DNA of 64,000 nt, taken from positions 2,232,001 to 2,296,000 of the forward strand of contig OZ123195.1 in the NCBI GenBank assembly GCA_964204605.1. Reading direction: 5' to 3'. This document shows positions 26,064 through 34,793 of the stretch, one piece after another. How positions within the stretch are numbered: position 1 is the stretch's first letter; the number at the start of each line of letters is the position of its first letter. The notes under the pieces were generated by a model. The model ran no database searches, was not told the DNA's origin, and worked only from the letters and a program-made list of their open reading frames with translations. Made by a program: the position numbers and the translations under genes. Source of the DNA: UBA961 sp014191195 (GTDB lineage: Bacteria; Bacteroidota; Ignavibacteria; Kapaibacteriales; UBA961).

Positions 26064-27470
26064 TTATACATTCGCTTTATTATAAGCTTCTTGTACTTCG
26101 TCGATTGTGCCTTTATAGCTGAAATAGCCTTCAGGAATATAGTCAACAAGTCCATCAAGAATAGCTTTGAAGCCAGAAATTGTATCTTCTATCTTTACAT
26201 ATCTACCTTGGAAACCGGTAAATTGTTCGGCAACGAAGAACGGTTGGGAGAAAAATTTCTGAATTTTTCTAGCTCTGTATACTGTCTGCTTATCCTCATC
26301 AGATAGTTCGTCCATACCAAGAATATTGATAATATCTTGAAGATCTTTGTACGTTTGAAGTACTTTTTTAACCCTCATAGCAGTATTATAATGTTCTGTT
26401 CCAATAATTAAAGGATCTAGTATTCGTGAACTTGAATCTAAAGGATCTACAGCTGGATAAATACCAAGTTCTGCAATTTGACGTGATAAAACTGTAGTAG
26501 CATCTAAGTGAGAAAACGTATTGGCCGGAGCAGGATCTGTTAAATCGTCTGCAGGAACATAAACAGCTTGAACAGAAGTAATAGAACCCTTATCTGTTGA
26601 AGCAATTCTTTCTTGAAGGCCGCCCATTTCTGTAGCCAAGGTAGGCTGATAACCTACTGCTGATGGCATACGACCAAGTAGAGCAGATACTTCGGAACCA
26701 GCTTGAGTAAATCGGAAAATATTATCTACGAATAAAAGCACATCGCGGCCTTCTTCATCTCGAAAATATTCTGCCATAGTTAAAGCAGTTAAAGCAACTC
26801 GGGCACGAGCACCAGGTGGTTCATTCATTTGTCCAAATACTAGTGCTGTTTTATCAATAACCTTTGATTCAGTCATTTCTAAATATAAGTCATTACCTTC
26901 TCTGGTACGTTCGCCCACACCAGCAAAAATTGAATATCCACCATGTTGCTTGGCAATATTATGGATTAATTCTTGGATAATAACTGTTTTACCTACACCA
27001 GCACCACCGAATAGACCTGTTTTCCCACCCTTTGTAAAAGGTTCGATTAAATCGATAACTTTAATACCGGTTTCAAACATTTCTTTACGGGTACTTAAAG
27101 ATTGAAACTCTGGAGCTGGACGATGAATTGGATATGAAATCTTAGCATTTATCGGCCCTTTATTATCAATACCTTGCCCAGTAACATTTATAAGGCGCCC
27201 AAGTACTTCTGGACCAACAGGTACAGTAATAGGACTACCAGTATCATGAACTTTCATACCACGAACAAGACCATCTGTGGAGTCCATAGCAATGGTTCGA
27301 ACTCTGTCTTGACCCAAATGCTGTTGAACTTCGCAAATTAGAATATCTTCTTTGCCTTCTGTTGTGATACGGGGTATTTCTAGTGCATTAAGCACTGGAG
27401 GAATATTGGCGTTGGGGAACTCTATGTCCACAACTGGACCAATCACTTGGACTATATGACCGTGACTCAT
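26064..27470 (-). CDS. atpD: F-type ATP synthase beta subunit
   Basis: A 468-residue catalytic subunit of F1. The P-loop GGAGVGKT and the following helix are intact, as are the catalytic glutamate segment GVGERTREGNDLY, the Walker B strand DVLLFVDNIFRFTQAG and the DELSDEDK loop of the C-terminal helical domain. The length is normal. It synthesises ATP from ADP and phosphate at the cytoplasmic face of the inner membrane. It is the first gene of a two-gene unit with atpC, behind a perfect consensus promoter. Confidence 0.98.
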   Translation of the reverse strand: MSHGHIVQVIGPVVDIEFPNANIPPVLNALEIPRITTEGKEDILICEVQQHLGQDRVRTIAMDSTDGLVRGMKVHDTGSPITVPVGPEVLGRLINVTGQGIDNKGPINAKISYPIHRPAPEFQSLSTRKEMFETGIKVIDLIEPFTKGGKTGLFGGAGVGKTVIIQELIHNIAKQHGGYSIFAGVGERTREGNDLYLEMTESKVIDKTALVFGQMNEPPGARARVALTALTMAEYFRDEEGRDVLLFVDNIFRFTQAGSEVSALLGRMPSAVGYQPTLATEMGGLQERIASTDKGSITSVQAVYVPADDLTDPAPANTFSHLDATTVLSRQIAELGIYPAVDPLDSSSRILDPLIIGTEHYNTAMRVKKVLQTYKDLQDIINILGMDELSDEDKQTVYRARKIQKFFSQPFFVAEQFTGFQGRYVKIEDTISGFKAILDGLVDYIPEGYFSYKGTIDEVQEAYNKANV

Positions 27471-27527
27471 GGAAAAACAACCTTCATTATATGGATGTTA
27501 TAGCGTAATAATCAATTTACAATGTGG

Positions 27528-27558
27528 CAAAATTACGAAAGTTGTTTCACAGAGCAAA
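27528..27558 (-). promoter_or_regulatory. Bacteroidetes sigma-A promoter of atpDC
   Basis: On minus: TTTG (27558-27555), 19 nt, then TAATTTTG (27535-27528). This is an exact consensus match, giving a leader of about 50 nt. Confidence 0.9.
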
Positions 27559-27723
27559 GGATTAGAACATATCTCTTTATTAATTAGTGAAAAATGATGT
27601 ATTATGTAAATATATTTTTATAGACTTCTAAATTTATAAGCAAAAACCTTATTATTTTTGTTTATACTTTAAAGGGTATAATATCAATTATTAGGTACCT
27701 TTTTCACTTTATCGGATTTGCAT

Positions 27724-29019
27724 ATGGAACTTCTGTATAATTCCGGATTTGGTAATGAATTTGCCACAGAGGCTTTACCTGGCGCTTTGCCTGTGGGACA
27801 AAATTCTCCGCAGAAAACCCCTTATAATTTATATGTAGAGCAACTAAATGGTTCTGCATTTACAGCTCCTAGATCTTTAAATAAAAGGTCTTGGCTTTAT
27901 AGAATTAGGCCTTCGGTGGTTCACAAGCCATTTGAAATGCTAAAAAGCACTTTATTTAAATCGACACCATTTGATAATATGCCAACATCTCCTAATCAGT
28001 TAAGATGGAGTCCACATCCAATCCCAAGCGAGCAAACTGATTTTATCGATGGCATTATTACTATGGCTGGTTGCGGAGATTCTTCCTCTCATTCTGGAGT
28101 TGCGGTTCATATTTATGCTATTAATTCAAGTATGAAAGGCCGATATTTTTATAATTCAGATGGAGAGATGCTTATCATTCCACAAATGGGAAAATTGCTA
28201 TTTCGTACAGAATTGGGGAATATGATGGTAGATTCTGGAGAAATATGTGTTATTCCTAGAGGCATAAAATTTGCTGTAGATAGTATCGATGGTCATGCGC
28301 GTGGATATATCTGCGAAAATTATGGAAGCCCTTTTAGAATTCCTGATTTAGGGCCAATTGGCGCTAATGGTTTGGCTAATCCAAGAGATTTTCAAACACC
28401 TATAGCTGCTTATGAGCAATTAGATGGAGAGTTTTATCTTATCAATAAATTTATGGGAAATATGTGGCAAGCAGAATTGCGTCATTCTCCTTTAGACATT
28501 GTTGCCTGGCATGGTAATTATGCTCCATATAAATATAATCTCGCTCATTTTAATTGTATCAATACTGTCACTTTCGATCATCCAGATCCATCTATTTATA
28601 CAGTGTTAACTTCACCTACTGATACTCCTGGTAAAGCGAATGCTGATTTTGTTATCTTTCCTCCACGTTGGATGGTGGCAGAGCATACATTTAGGCCACC
28701 TTGGTTCCATAGGAATTTTATGAATGAGTATATGGGACTTATCAGTGGTGCTTATGATGCAAAAGATGGTGGATTTATTCCTGGTGGAAGTTCACTTCAT
28801 AATTGTATGTCTGGTCATGGCCCAGATGCAGCTACATATGAAAAAGCTGTGAATGCTCAATTAGAACCACACTATTTACTTAATGGTTTAGCATTTATGG
28901 TAGAAACCTGTTTTGTAAATCGTCCTACAGAATTTGCTATGCAAACAGGTGAATTACAAAAAGATTATTTTGAATGTTGGCAAGGGTTAAAACCTTTATT
29001 TAATCCTAATCAGAAATAA
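27724..29019 (+). CDS. hmgA: Homogentisate 1,2-dioxygenase
   Basis: A 431-residue iron enzyme that opens the homogentisate ring to maleylacetoacetate in Tyr/Phe catabolism, using O2. The N-terminal landmark SGFGNEFATEALPGALPVGQ is present. Iron ligands are visible in FRPPWFHRNFMNEYMG (His and Glu) and in NCMSGHGPD (His). ATG 27724 is preferred over TTG 27718. A perfect -7 element TATTTTTG lies at 27653-27660. It is followed by a hairpin and then purE. No other genes of the pathway are adjacent. Confidence 0.97.
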   Translation: MELLYNSGFGNEFATEALPGALPVGQNSPQKTPYNLYVEQLNGSAFTAPRSLNKRSWLYRIRPSVVHKPFEMLKSTLFKSTPFDNMPTSPNQLRWSPHPIPSEQTDFIDGIITMAGCGDSSSHSGVAVHIYAINSSMKGRYFYNSDGEMLIIPQMGKLLFRTELGNMMVDSGEICVIPRGIKFAVDSIDGHARGYICENYGSPFRIPDLGPIGANGLANPRDFQTPIAAYEQLDGEFYLINKFMGNMWQAELRHSPLDIVAWHGNYAPYKYNLAHFNCINTVTFDHPDPSIYTVLTSPTDTPGKANADFVIFPPRWMVAEHTFRPPWFHRNFMNEYMGLISGAYDAKDGGFIPGGSSLHNCMSGHGPDAATYEKAVNAQLEPHYLLNGLAFMVETCFVNRPTEFAMQTGELQKDYFECWQGLKPLFNPNQK

Positions 29020-29024
29020 TAAAA

Positions 29025-29049
29025 GCCCCGGATATACTCTATTCGGGGC
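29025..29049 (+). terminator. Hairpin after hmgA
   Basis: GCCCCG (29025-29030) pairs with CGGGGC (29044-29049). An inner extension G-ATA/TAT-T gives about 10 bp in all, with a 5-nt loop. The T tract is poor, so termination may be partial before purE. Confidence 0.55.
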
Positions 29050-29069
29050 ATTATTAATAAGGTATAATT

Positions 29070-29576
29070 ATGACAAATTCAGAGTTCACTTCTACAGATT
29101 CTCCTTTGATTGGAATCATTATGGGTAGTGATTCGGATATGCCTACAATGATAGAAGCAGCCACTATTTGTAAGCAATTTGATGTTCCCTATGAAATGCA
29201 TATTGTATCTGCTCATAGAACTCCTGATGATATGGCGAATTATGGTAAAAATGCCCATCTAAAAGGTATAAAGGTAATTATAGCTGGTGCTGGTGGCGCA
29301 GCTCATCTTCCTGGTATGACTGCTGCATATAGTCCATTGCCTGTAATCGGTGTGCCAATTCAATCTAAAGCTTTAGGCGGACAAGATTCTTTATTATCAA
29401 TAGTACAAATGCCAGCTGGTGTACCGGTTGCTACTGTTGCTATTGGTGGCGCTAAAAATGCTGGCTTATTGGCTATTCAAATTTTAAGTGTGGCTTATCC
29501 GTTTTTATTAGATAAAATGTGTGCGTATAAGCATGAGATGGCGATGGAATCGAGAGCAAAAAATTCTTCCCTTTAA
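29070..29576 (+). CDS. purE: 5-(carboxyamino)imidazole ribonucleotide mutase PurE
   Basis: A 168-residue class I PurE that converts N5-CAIR to CAIR in purine synthesis. GIIMGSDSDMPTM at the N-terminus, SAHRTPDDM (active-site His) and AGAGGAAHLPGM are present. VIGVPIQSKALGGQDSLLSIVQMP is recognised by its core GGQDSLLSIVQMP. The length is normal. It lies 20 nt after the hmgA hairpin. Its last 4 bases overlap the end of the convergent glycosyltransferase gene. Confidence 0.97.
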   Translation: MTNSEFTSTDSPLIGIIMGSDSDMPTMIEAATICKQFDVPYEMHIVSAHRTPDDMANYGKNAHLKGIKVIIAGAGGAAHLPGMTAAYSPLPVIGVPIQSKALGGQDSLLSIVQMPAGVPVATVAIGGAKNAGLLAIQILSVAYPFLLDKMCAYKHEMAMESRAKNSSL

Positions 29577-30898
29577 TATTTGCCATCTAATAGTTCAGCA
29601 AGCTTTTTTGTAGATTCTCTTCTTTCATAGCATTGGATAATTTCTTTATGGGGATTTGCTAGGGGTAATCCCTTCTTGAATGCAGAATACATTTCAAAAA
29701 TTATTGATGCAATGCCTTCGATATTACTTTGATGTGCTATTCCACCAGCTTGTGTCTCTTTTATTAAATCTGCAATTGCCCCTTGTTCAGGTGCAATAGC
29801 CAATACAGGCTTCATAGATCCAATATATTCATATACTTTGCCTGGAACAATTTCTTCACTTTCTTTTGATTCATCTACAATTAATAAAAGCACATCAGAA
29901 ACTTGTACATAGCTTATACTCTTTTCATGTGGAATATAGCCAATGATTTCAATTGAATCTTTTAATGAAGAAGATTGAAACATATCATGAATTTCATTGC
30001 CAAAGCGTCCAATAAATCTTAATAAGACAGATTCTTTTTTTATTAAACCTTTCTCGACAAGTAATTCTAAAGCTAAAAAAAGAGCGGCAGGGTTTCTTCT
30101 ACCGTACATAGAACCAGTATAAGTCATAATGAACTTATCTGGATTATAAAGGGACTGGTCTATCTGTTCAGGTAAAAGATAATCTGCGGAATCATATCCA
30201 TTTGGTACATGAAAGAATTTTTCAACAGGCAAGCTGGGAAATTTATATCTAATATCCTTAATGATTCCTTTCCAAGCACATTCTACTGCATCAGCTTCTT
30301 TAAATACTGAATATTCCATTCTTTTATCAATCCAAGCTGGTAAAAACCAACGTTTTGGAGAAGAAATAAATCCTGTCCAAGGATCTCTAAATCCTACAAC
30401 CCATTGCAATCCAGTTTTTCTTTTCAAGGCCCGTGCAATAAGCGAAGTTGTGTACGGCGGTGAAGAATTGTATATTGCACTAACATTATGCTTCTTTATT
30501 AATTCCATTGCTTTAGGAATTGCTGTAGGCAACCAACCAATTCTAGCATCAGGAATAAAAAATGTAGCACGAATAAATTCTGCAAATTGTTCTTTGAAAG
30601 TTCTTTTTTGATTGTCTTTCTTGATAACATTTACATCGATTGCGACACCTTTTTTGTGTCCCATTAATAATCTATATAGATCATATGGTTCATAAATATG
30701 GGTTCTTTCAACAATGATATCAGAAGGAATTTTTTCTAATAGAGACTCATCTCTTGCAGGAAAATCGCCATTTGAGACTGTTAATACTATTGGATTCCAA
30801 CCGAATTCCCTTAAGTATTGAATATGTTTTAATACCCTTTGAACTCCTGGCCCACCTGAAGGAGGGAAATAATATGCGATAACCAGAACAGACTTCAT
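29573..30898 (-). CDS. Glycosyltransferase family 4-like protein
   Basis: A 441-residue GT-B protein. The N-terminus AYYFPPSGGPGVQRVLKHIQYL is summarised by its core YYFPPSGGPGVQR, an acceptor-binding loop. The C-terminal half has TYTGSMYGRRNPAALFLA and a VPGKVYEYIGSMKPVLAIAP-type donor-binding region (KVYEYIGS), with Glu as nucleotide-sugar contact. It probably adds sugars to a surface polysaccharide or lipid; the sugar is unknown. It is divergent from the GT9/GT4 pair on plus, which suggests a glycan assembly locus. It overlaps purE by 4 nt at its 3' end. Confidence 0.88.
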   Translation of the reverse strand: MKSVLVIAYYFPPSGGPGVQRVLKHIQYLREFGWNPIVLTVSNGDFPARDESLLEKIPSDIIVERTHIYEPYDLYRLLMGHKKGVAIDVNVIKKDNQKRTFKEQFAEFIRATFFIPDARIGWLPTAIPKAMELIKKHNVSAIYNSSPPYTTSLIARALKRKTGLQWVVGFRDPWTGFISSPKRWFLPAWIDKRMEYSVFKEADAVECAWKGIIKDIRYKFPSLPVEKFFHVPNGYDSADYLLPEQIDQSLYNPDKFIMTYTGSMYGRRNPAALFLALELLVEKGLIKKESVLLRFIGRFGNEIHDMFQSSSLKDSIEIIGYIPHEKSISYVQVSDVLLLIVDESKESEEIVPGKVYEYIGSMKPVLAIAPEQGAIADLIKETQAGGIAHQSNIEGIASIIFEMYSAFKKGLPLANPHKEIIQCYERRESTKKLAELLDGKY

Positions 30899-30938
30899 GA
30901 AAAGTTCTTTTTGAAGATTTATTGAATCAATATGGGTG

Positions 30939-30946
30939 CAAAAATA
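30939..30946 (-). promoter_or_regulatory. -7 element of the minus-strand glycosyltransferase
   Basis: TATTTTTG on minus, 41 nt upstream of the start codon. No clear TTTG is seen at the 19-nt spacing, so only the -7 half is supported. Confidence 0.45.
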
Positions 30947-31007
30947 GCACGATTTATACCATAAAATACTTCTTTATCTCATTAAAAGGTTAAAGAGTTT
31001 TGTATAG

Positions 31008-32096
31008 ATGAATATATTAGAAGTTAAATTTGATTGTCGCCATTTTCGTGGCGAAATACCATGCACTCCAAATAAATTGAGTGGTAGTATATGTACTGAT
31101 TGTACTGATTATGATAAGATTACTAAAAGAATTCTTATCATAAAATTAGGTGCTATTGGTGATGTGATAAGAACTACTCCCTTAGTAGAAAAATATAGAA
31201 CATTATATCCGGGATGTCATATTACATGGATTACCCATACACCTGATATTCTTCCAAAAAAAGCAATTGACACAATACTCTCATTTTCTTTTACATCTGT
31301 ATTTACTCTAAGCCACAAACACTTTGATATAGCAATAAATTTAGATAAAGACCAAGAAGCTTGTATGCTTCTTTCGGATATCAATGCAATCGAGAAATAT
31401 GGTTTTATCTGGCGTGATGGACATCTAAACACAGCTAATCATCTAGCCGAACACAAGGTTCTCACAGGTTTATTCGATAATGAATCCAAGATCAATACAA
31501 AAAGTTATTTAGAAGAAATATTTGAAATATGTGGATTTACTTATAATCGCGAACGATATCTTCTGAATGTAAATGAACAATTGGTTGATACATGGAGTAT
31601 TCTTAAAAAAGAGGCTAATAACAAGAAAATTATTGGTCTTAATACTGGTTGTGGTAAGCGTTGGCCAACTAGATTATGGCCTTCAGAAAATTGGATTGAA
31701 CTAATTCAATTATTACAAAATGCTGGATATGAGCCTTTGCTTTTAGGCGGAATTGATGAACATGAACAGAATCTAGTTTATCAACAAAAAACAGGTGCTA
31801 AGTATCTAGGAACATTCAGTTTAGAGGAATTTATCTCGATTACAAGCCAATGTGATGGAATTGTCACAGCTGTTTCTATGATGATGCATATTGCATTAGG
31901 TTTAGGTAAAAAAATGATTCTTTTCAATAATATTTTCAATAAACATGAGTTTTCATTATTTGGAAATGGAGAGATCATTGAGCCTAGCACTGGATGCGAT
32001 TGTTATTATGGGGCAATATGTAATCGTAATAGACAATGCATGAATGATATCGCTACAGAGCTAGTTTTTAATGCCATACAAAGACATATTCCTTAA
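31008..32096 (+). CDS. Glycosyltransferase family 9 (heptosyltransferase-like) with terminal Cys clusters
   Basis: A 362-residue protein. The GT9 fold starts at RILIIKLGAIGDVIRTTPLV (about residues 42-61, with the Asp used in catalysis). Later LNTGCGKRWPTRLWP and GGIDEHEQN fit the donor-binding half. Before it is an unusual cysteine block (C10, C19, C29, C32). A second lies near the C-terminus (C330, C332, C338, C344, around CDCYYGAIC). These could bind zinc or an Fe-S cluster, which is an inference. It probably transfers a heptose or similar sugar to lipopolysaccharide core. The GT4 gene follows 14 nt downstream. Confidence 0.88.
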   Translation: MNILEVKFDCRHFRGEIPCTPNKLSGSICTDCTDYDKITKRILIIKLGAIGDVIRTTPLVEKYRTLYPGCHITWITHTPDILPKKAIDTILSFSFTSVFTLSHKHFDIAINLDKDQEACMLLSDINAIEKYGFIWRDGHLNTANHLAEHKVLTGLFDNESKINTKSYLEEIFEICGFTYNRERYLLNVNEQLVDTWSILKKEANNKKIIGLNTGCGKRWPTRLWPSENWIELIQLLQNAGYEPLLLGGIDEHEQNLVYQQKTGAKYLGTFSLEEFISITSQCDGIVTAVSMMMHIALGLGKKMILFNNIFNKHEFSLFGNGEIIEPSTGCDCYYGAICNRNRQCMNDIATELVFNAIQRHIP

Positions 32097-32110
32097 GTGT
32101 AGAAATTACA

Positions 32111-33232
32111 GTGAATATTGCATATCTATCTACTTTTTATCCTTTTCGTGGTGGAATTGCCCAATTTAATGCTTCATTATACAGGGCATTCGAACATTTA
32201 GGTCATAATCCTTATGCATTTACCTTTTCTAGACAATATCCAGATATATTGTTTCCAGGGGAAACTCAATTTGTTACCGAACATGATATAGCAGATCCAA
32301 TACCATCGATTCGTATCCTAGATAGTATCAATCCATTGTCATGGTATTCTACAGCAAAAGAAATTAATAATATACATCCAGAAATTCTGCTCACTAAGTT
32401 TTGGATGCCATTTATAGCCCCTTCTTTGGGTGCTGTAGCAGCAAGAGTCAATAAAAAAACAAAAAAAATATGTATTGTCGATAATGCTTTACCCCATGAA
32501 CGACGTCCAGGTGATATTGCATTAACCCGTTATTTTCTTAATAGATATGATGGGTTTATTGTGATGAGTGAAACAGTTGAGAAGGATCTCTTATCCTTAA
32601 AACCACAAGCTAAAATATGTAGACACAATCATCCATTGTATAATCACTTTGGAGGCAGAATTTCTAGAGAAGAAGCTTGTAAATCTTTACATATACCTAG
32701 TGATAAACATATTCTTCTTTTCTTCGGTTTTATCAGATCGTATAAAGGACTGTCATTATTATTAGATGCTATGAAACTCTTGCCAGATACCTATCATCTA
32801 GTGATAGCCGGAGAAATGTATGGTTCATTTGATAAGTATCAACAACAAATAGACTCCTTAGATCTTCAACACAAAATTAGCTTGCATATTAGATATATCA
32901 GTGATGTAGAAACTCCACTTTTCTTTTCTGCTGCAGATGCGTGTATTTTGCCATATATATCAGCCACTCAAAGTGGAATTATAGCAATTGCTCATCATTT
33001 TGAAACTCCAGTTATTGCTACTAATGTTGGAAGTTTGAGTGATGCATTATATCATGGTGCGGCAGGTATGCTGATAGATAAAACTGAGCCACAAGCAATT
33101 GCAGATTCAGTGCATACTTTTTTTTCTAATAAGCTATCAGATCAATACATTGCTGCTGTACAATCATTAAAAAATGAATTATCTTGGGAAAGTTTAGGAG
33201 AGGCAATTGTAGAATTTTCTGAACTTCTGTAA
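32111..33232 (+). CDS. Glycosyltransferase family 4
   Basis: A 373-residue GT-B enzyme with a GTG start. The N-terminal STFYPFRGGIAQFNASLYR loop binds the acceptor. The C-terminal half has FFGFIRSYKGLSLLLDAM and ISATQSGIIAIAHHF followed by PVIATNVGSL, the typical donor-site region with the E(x)7E motif weakened. It lies 14 nt downstream of the GT9 gene and is likely co-transcribed. The sugar and target are unknown. Confidence 0.9.
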   Translation: MNIAYLSTFYPFRGGIAQFNASLYRAFEHLGHNPYAFTFSRQYPDILFPGETQFVTEHDIADPIPSIRILDSINPLSWYSTAKEINNIHPEILLTKFWMPFIAPSLGAVAARVNKKTKKICIVDNALPHERRPGDIALTRYFLNRYDGFIVMSETVEKDLLSLKPQAKICRHNHPLYNHFGGRISREEACKSLHIPSDKHILLFFGFIRSYKGLSLLLDAMKLLPDTYHLVIAGEMYGSFDKYQQQIDSLDLQHKISLHIRYISDVETPLFFSAADACILPYISATQSGIIAIAHHFETPVIATNVGSLSDALYHGAAGMLIDKTEPQAIADSVHTFFSNKLSDQYIAAVQSLKNELSWESLGEAIVEFSELL

Positions 33233-33329
33233 CTCATGAAGATTGATTGTTTTGTTTCAAGGATATAAGCAAGAAAATATATTTTTTAGGTCTGTACTAT
33301 TTTCAGTCTTTAAATCCCCTTACATTCTG

Positions 33330-33337
33330 TAATTTTG
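33330..33337 (+). promoter_or_regulatory. -7 element of the citrate synthase promoter
   Basis: TAATTTTG, 87 nt upstream of ATG 33424. The -33 element is unclear (nearest TTTA at 17-nt spacing). Confidence 0.45.
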
Positions 33338-33423
33338 CGTAAACAATTCGCGATTGTACACACTGACAATCAAAACAAAAAGATTATATAATTTCAACAC
33401 ACAATAAAACTTAGGTGATTTAC

Positions 33424-34695
33424 ATGGATTTGTTCAAGGCGCGGCTTGATGAAAAGCTTCCCCAGCTTCGTGCAGAAAGAACATCGTTATTAAAAGAGCA
33501 TGGTGATTCACAAATTACAACAGTAGCAATTGAGCAAGTTTTAGGTGGAATGCGCGCAGTTCCTGCATTGTTATGTGAAACTTCTTCGGTTTCTGCAGAT
33601 GAAGGTTTAAGAATCCGTAATATTCCTATTTTAGAATTAACTACTCAATCTCCAGAAGATATATTTTTTCTTCTTTGTACTGGATCTTTACCAAATGATG
33701 CAGAAAGAGCAGAAATTAGTGCAGCATTCGCAGCAAAAGCTCATGTCCCTGATTCCGTATGGAATGTCTTAAAAGCATTACCTAAAGATACACATCCAAT
33801 GGTGATGCTAAGTATTGGTATCTTGGCGATGGAAAAATATTCTGCATTTAGAAGTGCATATGAAGCAGGTGCTTCTAAAGATGATTTGTGGAAAGCAACT
33901 TTGGAAGATTGTATTACCCTTCTTGGCAGCGTTACAACAATAGCTGCAGGTATTTATCGCATTCGCTTTGATAAAGGAGAGCCAATAGCACCAACTGCTG
34001 GTTTAGACTGGAGCGCAAATTTTGCTACAATGTTAGGTGTAAGTAATGATAAGTCATGGGAAGATTTAGTTCGCTTATATCTTGTATTACACAGTGATCA
34101 TGAAGGTGGAAATGTTAGTGCAATGACATCTCATGTAGTAAGTTCTGCTTTATCTGATGTATTCTATTCTGTAAGCGCTGGATTAAATGGTTTGGCTGGT
34201 CCACTTCATGGTTTAGCTAATCAGGAATGCTTAAGATTTATCGTGGATTTACATGAAGAGTTTGGTGGAGTTCCTAGCGATGAAGCATTAAGAGAATACT
34301 GTTTCAAACGCCTAGCTGGCGGCCAAGTAATACCAGGATATGGCCATGCAGTATTAAGAGTTACAGATCCACGATTTACAGCATTCTATAATTTTGCAGA
34401 ATCACATGATCTTAATGATGATAATGTGCAATTCATGAAAAAACTTTTCAAAATTGTTCCTGAAGTTCTTACAGAACAAGGTAAAGCAAAAAATCCTTGG
34501 CCAAATGTTGATGCAGCTTCTGGCTCATTATTATACTATTATGGTATGAAAGAATTTGAATTTTATACTGTAATGTTTGGTGTCTCCAGAGCAATGGGAA
34601 TTTGTTCACAAATACTAGTTCATCGTATGTTGGGATCTTCTATTGTGCGCCCAAAATCTATGACATTTGCCGAACTTCGCAGTATGATTAAATAA
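33424..34695 (+). CDS. gltA: Citrate (Si)-synthase, mitochondrial-type
   Basis: A 423-residue protein that condenses oxaloacetate with acetyl-CoA at the TCA cycle entry. ATG 33424 is preferred over GTG 33415, which overlaps the AGGTGA ribosome-site-like stretch. Catalytic histidines are in GPLHGLANQE and IPGYGHAVLR, and the aspartate is in WPNVDAASGSLLYYYG. The length and N-terminal LRAERTSLLKEHGD region match the eukaryotic-mitochondrial and Geobacter-like type rather than the NADH-regulated hexameric E. coli type. The zinc or NADH allosteric domain is absent. It is monocistronic, closed by a terminator. Confidence 0.96.
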   Translation: MDLFKARLDEKLPQLRAERTSLLKEHGDSQITTVAIEQVLGGMRAVPALLCETSSVSADEGLRIRNIPILELTTQSPEDIFFLLCTGSLPNDAERAEISAAFAAKAHVPDSVWNVLKALPKDTHPMVMLSIGILAMEKYSAFRSAYEAGASKDDLWKATLEDCITLLGSVTTIAAGIYRIRFDKGEPIAPTAGLDWSANFATMLGVSNDKSWEDLVRLYLVLHSDHEGGNVSAMTSHVVSSALSDVFYSVSAGLNGLAGPLHGLANQECLRFIVDLHEEFGGVPSDEALREYCFKRLAGGQVIPGYGHAVLRVTDPRFTAFYNFAESHDLNDDNVQFMKKLFKIVPEVLTEQGKAKNPWPNVDAASGSLLYYYGMKEFEFYTVMFGVSRAMGICSQILVHRMLGSSIVRPKSMTFAELRSMIK

Positions 34696-34717
34696 TATTG
34701 TAATTAAATATTTGATT

Positions 34718-34751
34718 ATAGGTTTATTCATATTGGATAAACCTATTTTTA
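34718..34751 (+). terminator. Terminator of gltA
   Basis: A 10-bp perfect stem (34718-34727 with 34737-34746) has a 9-nt loop and T5 tail. Confidence 0.85.
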
Positions 34752-34793
34752 TTTGTGTAATATCGAATTAGTGATAAACTTTAAAAAATTATA

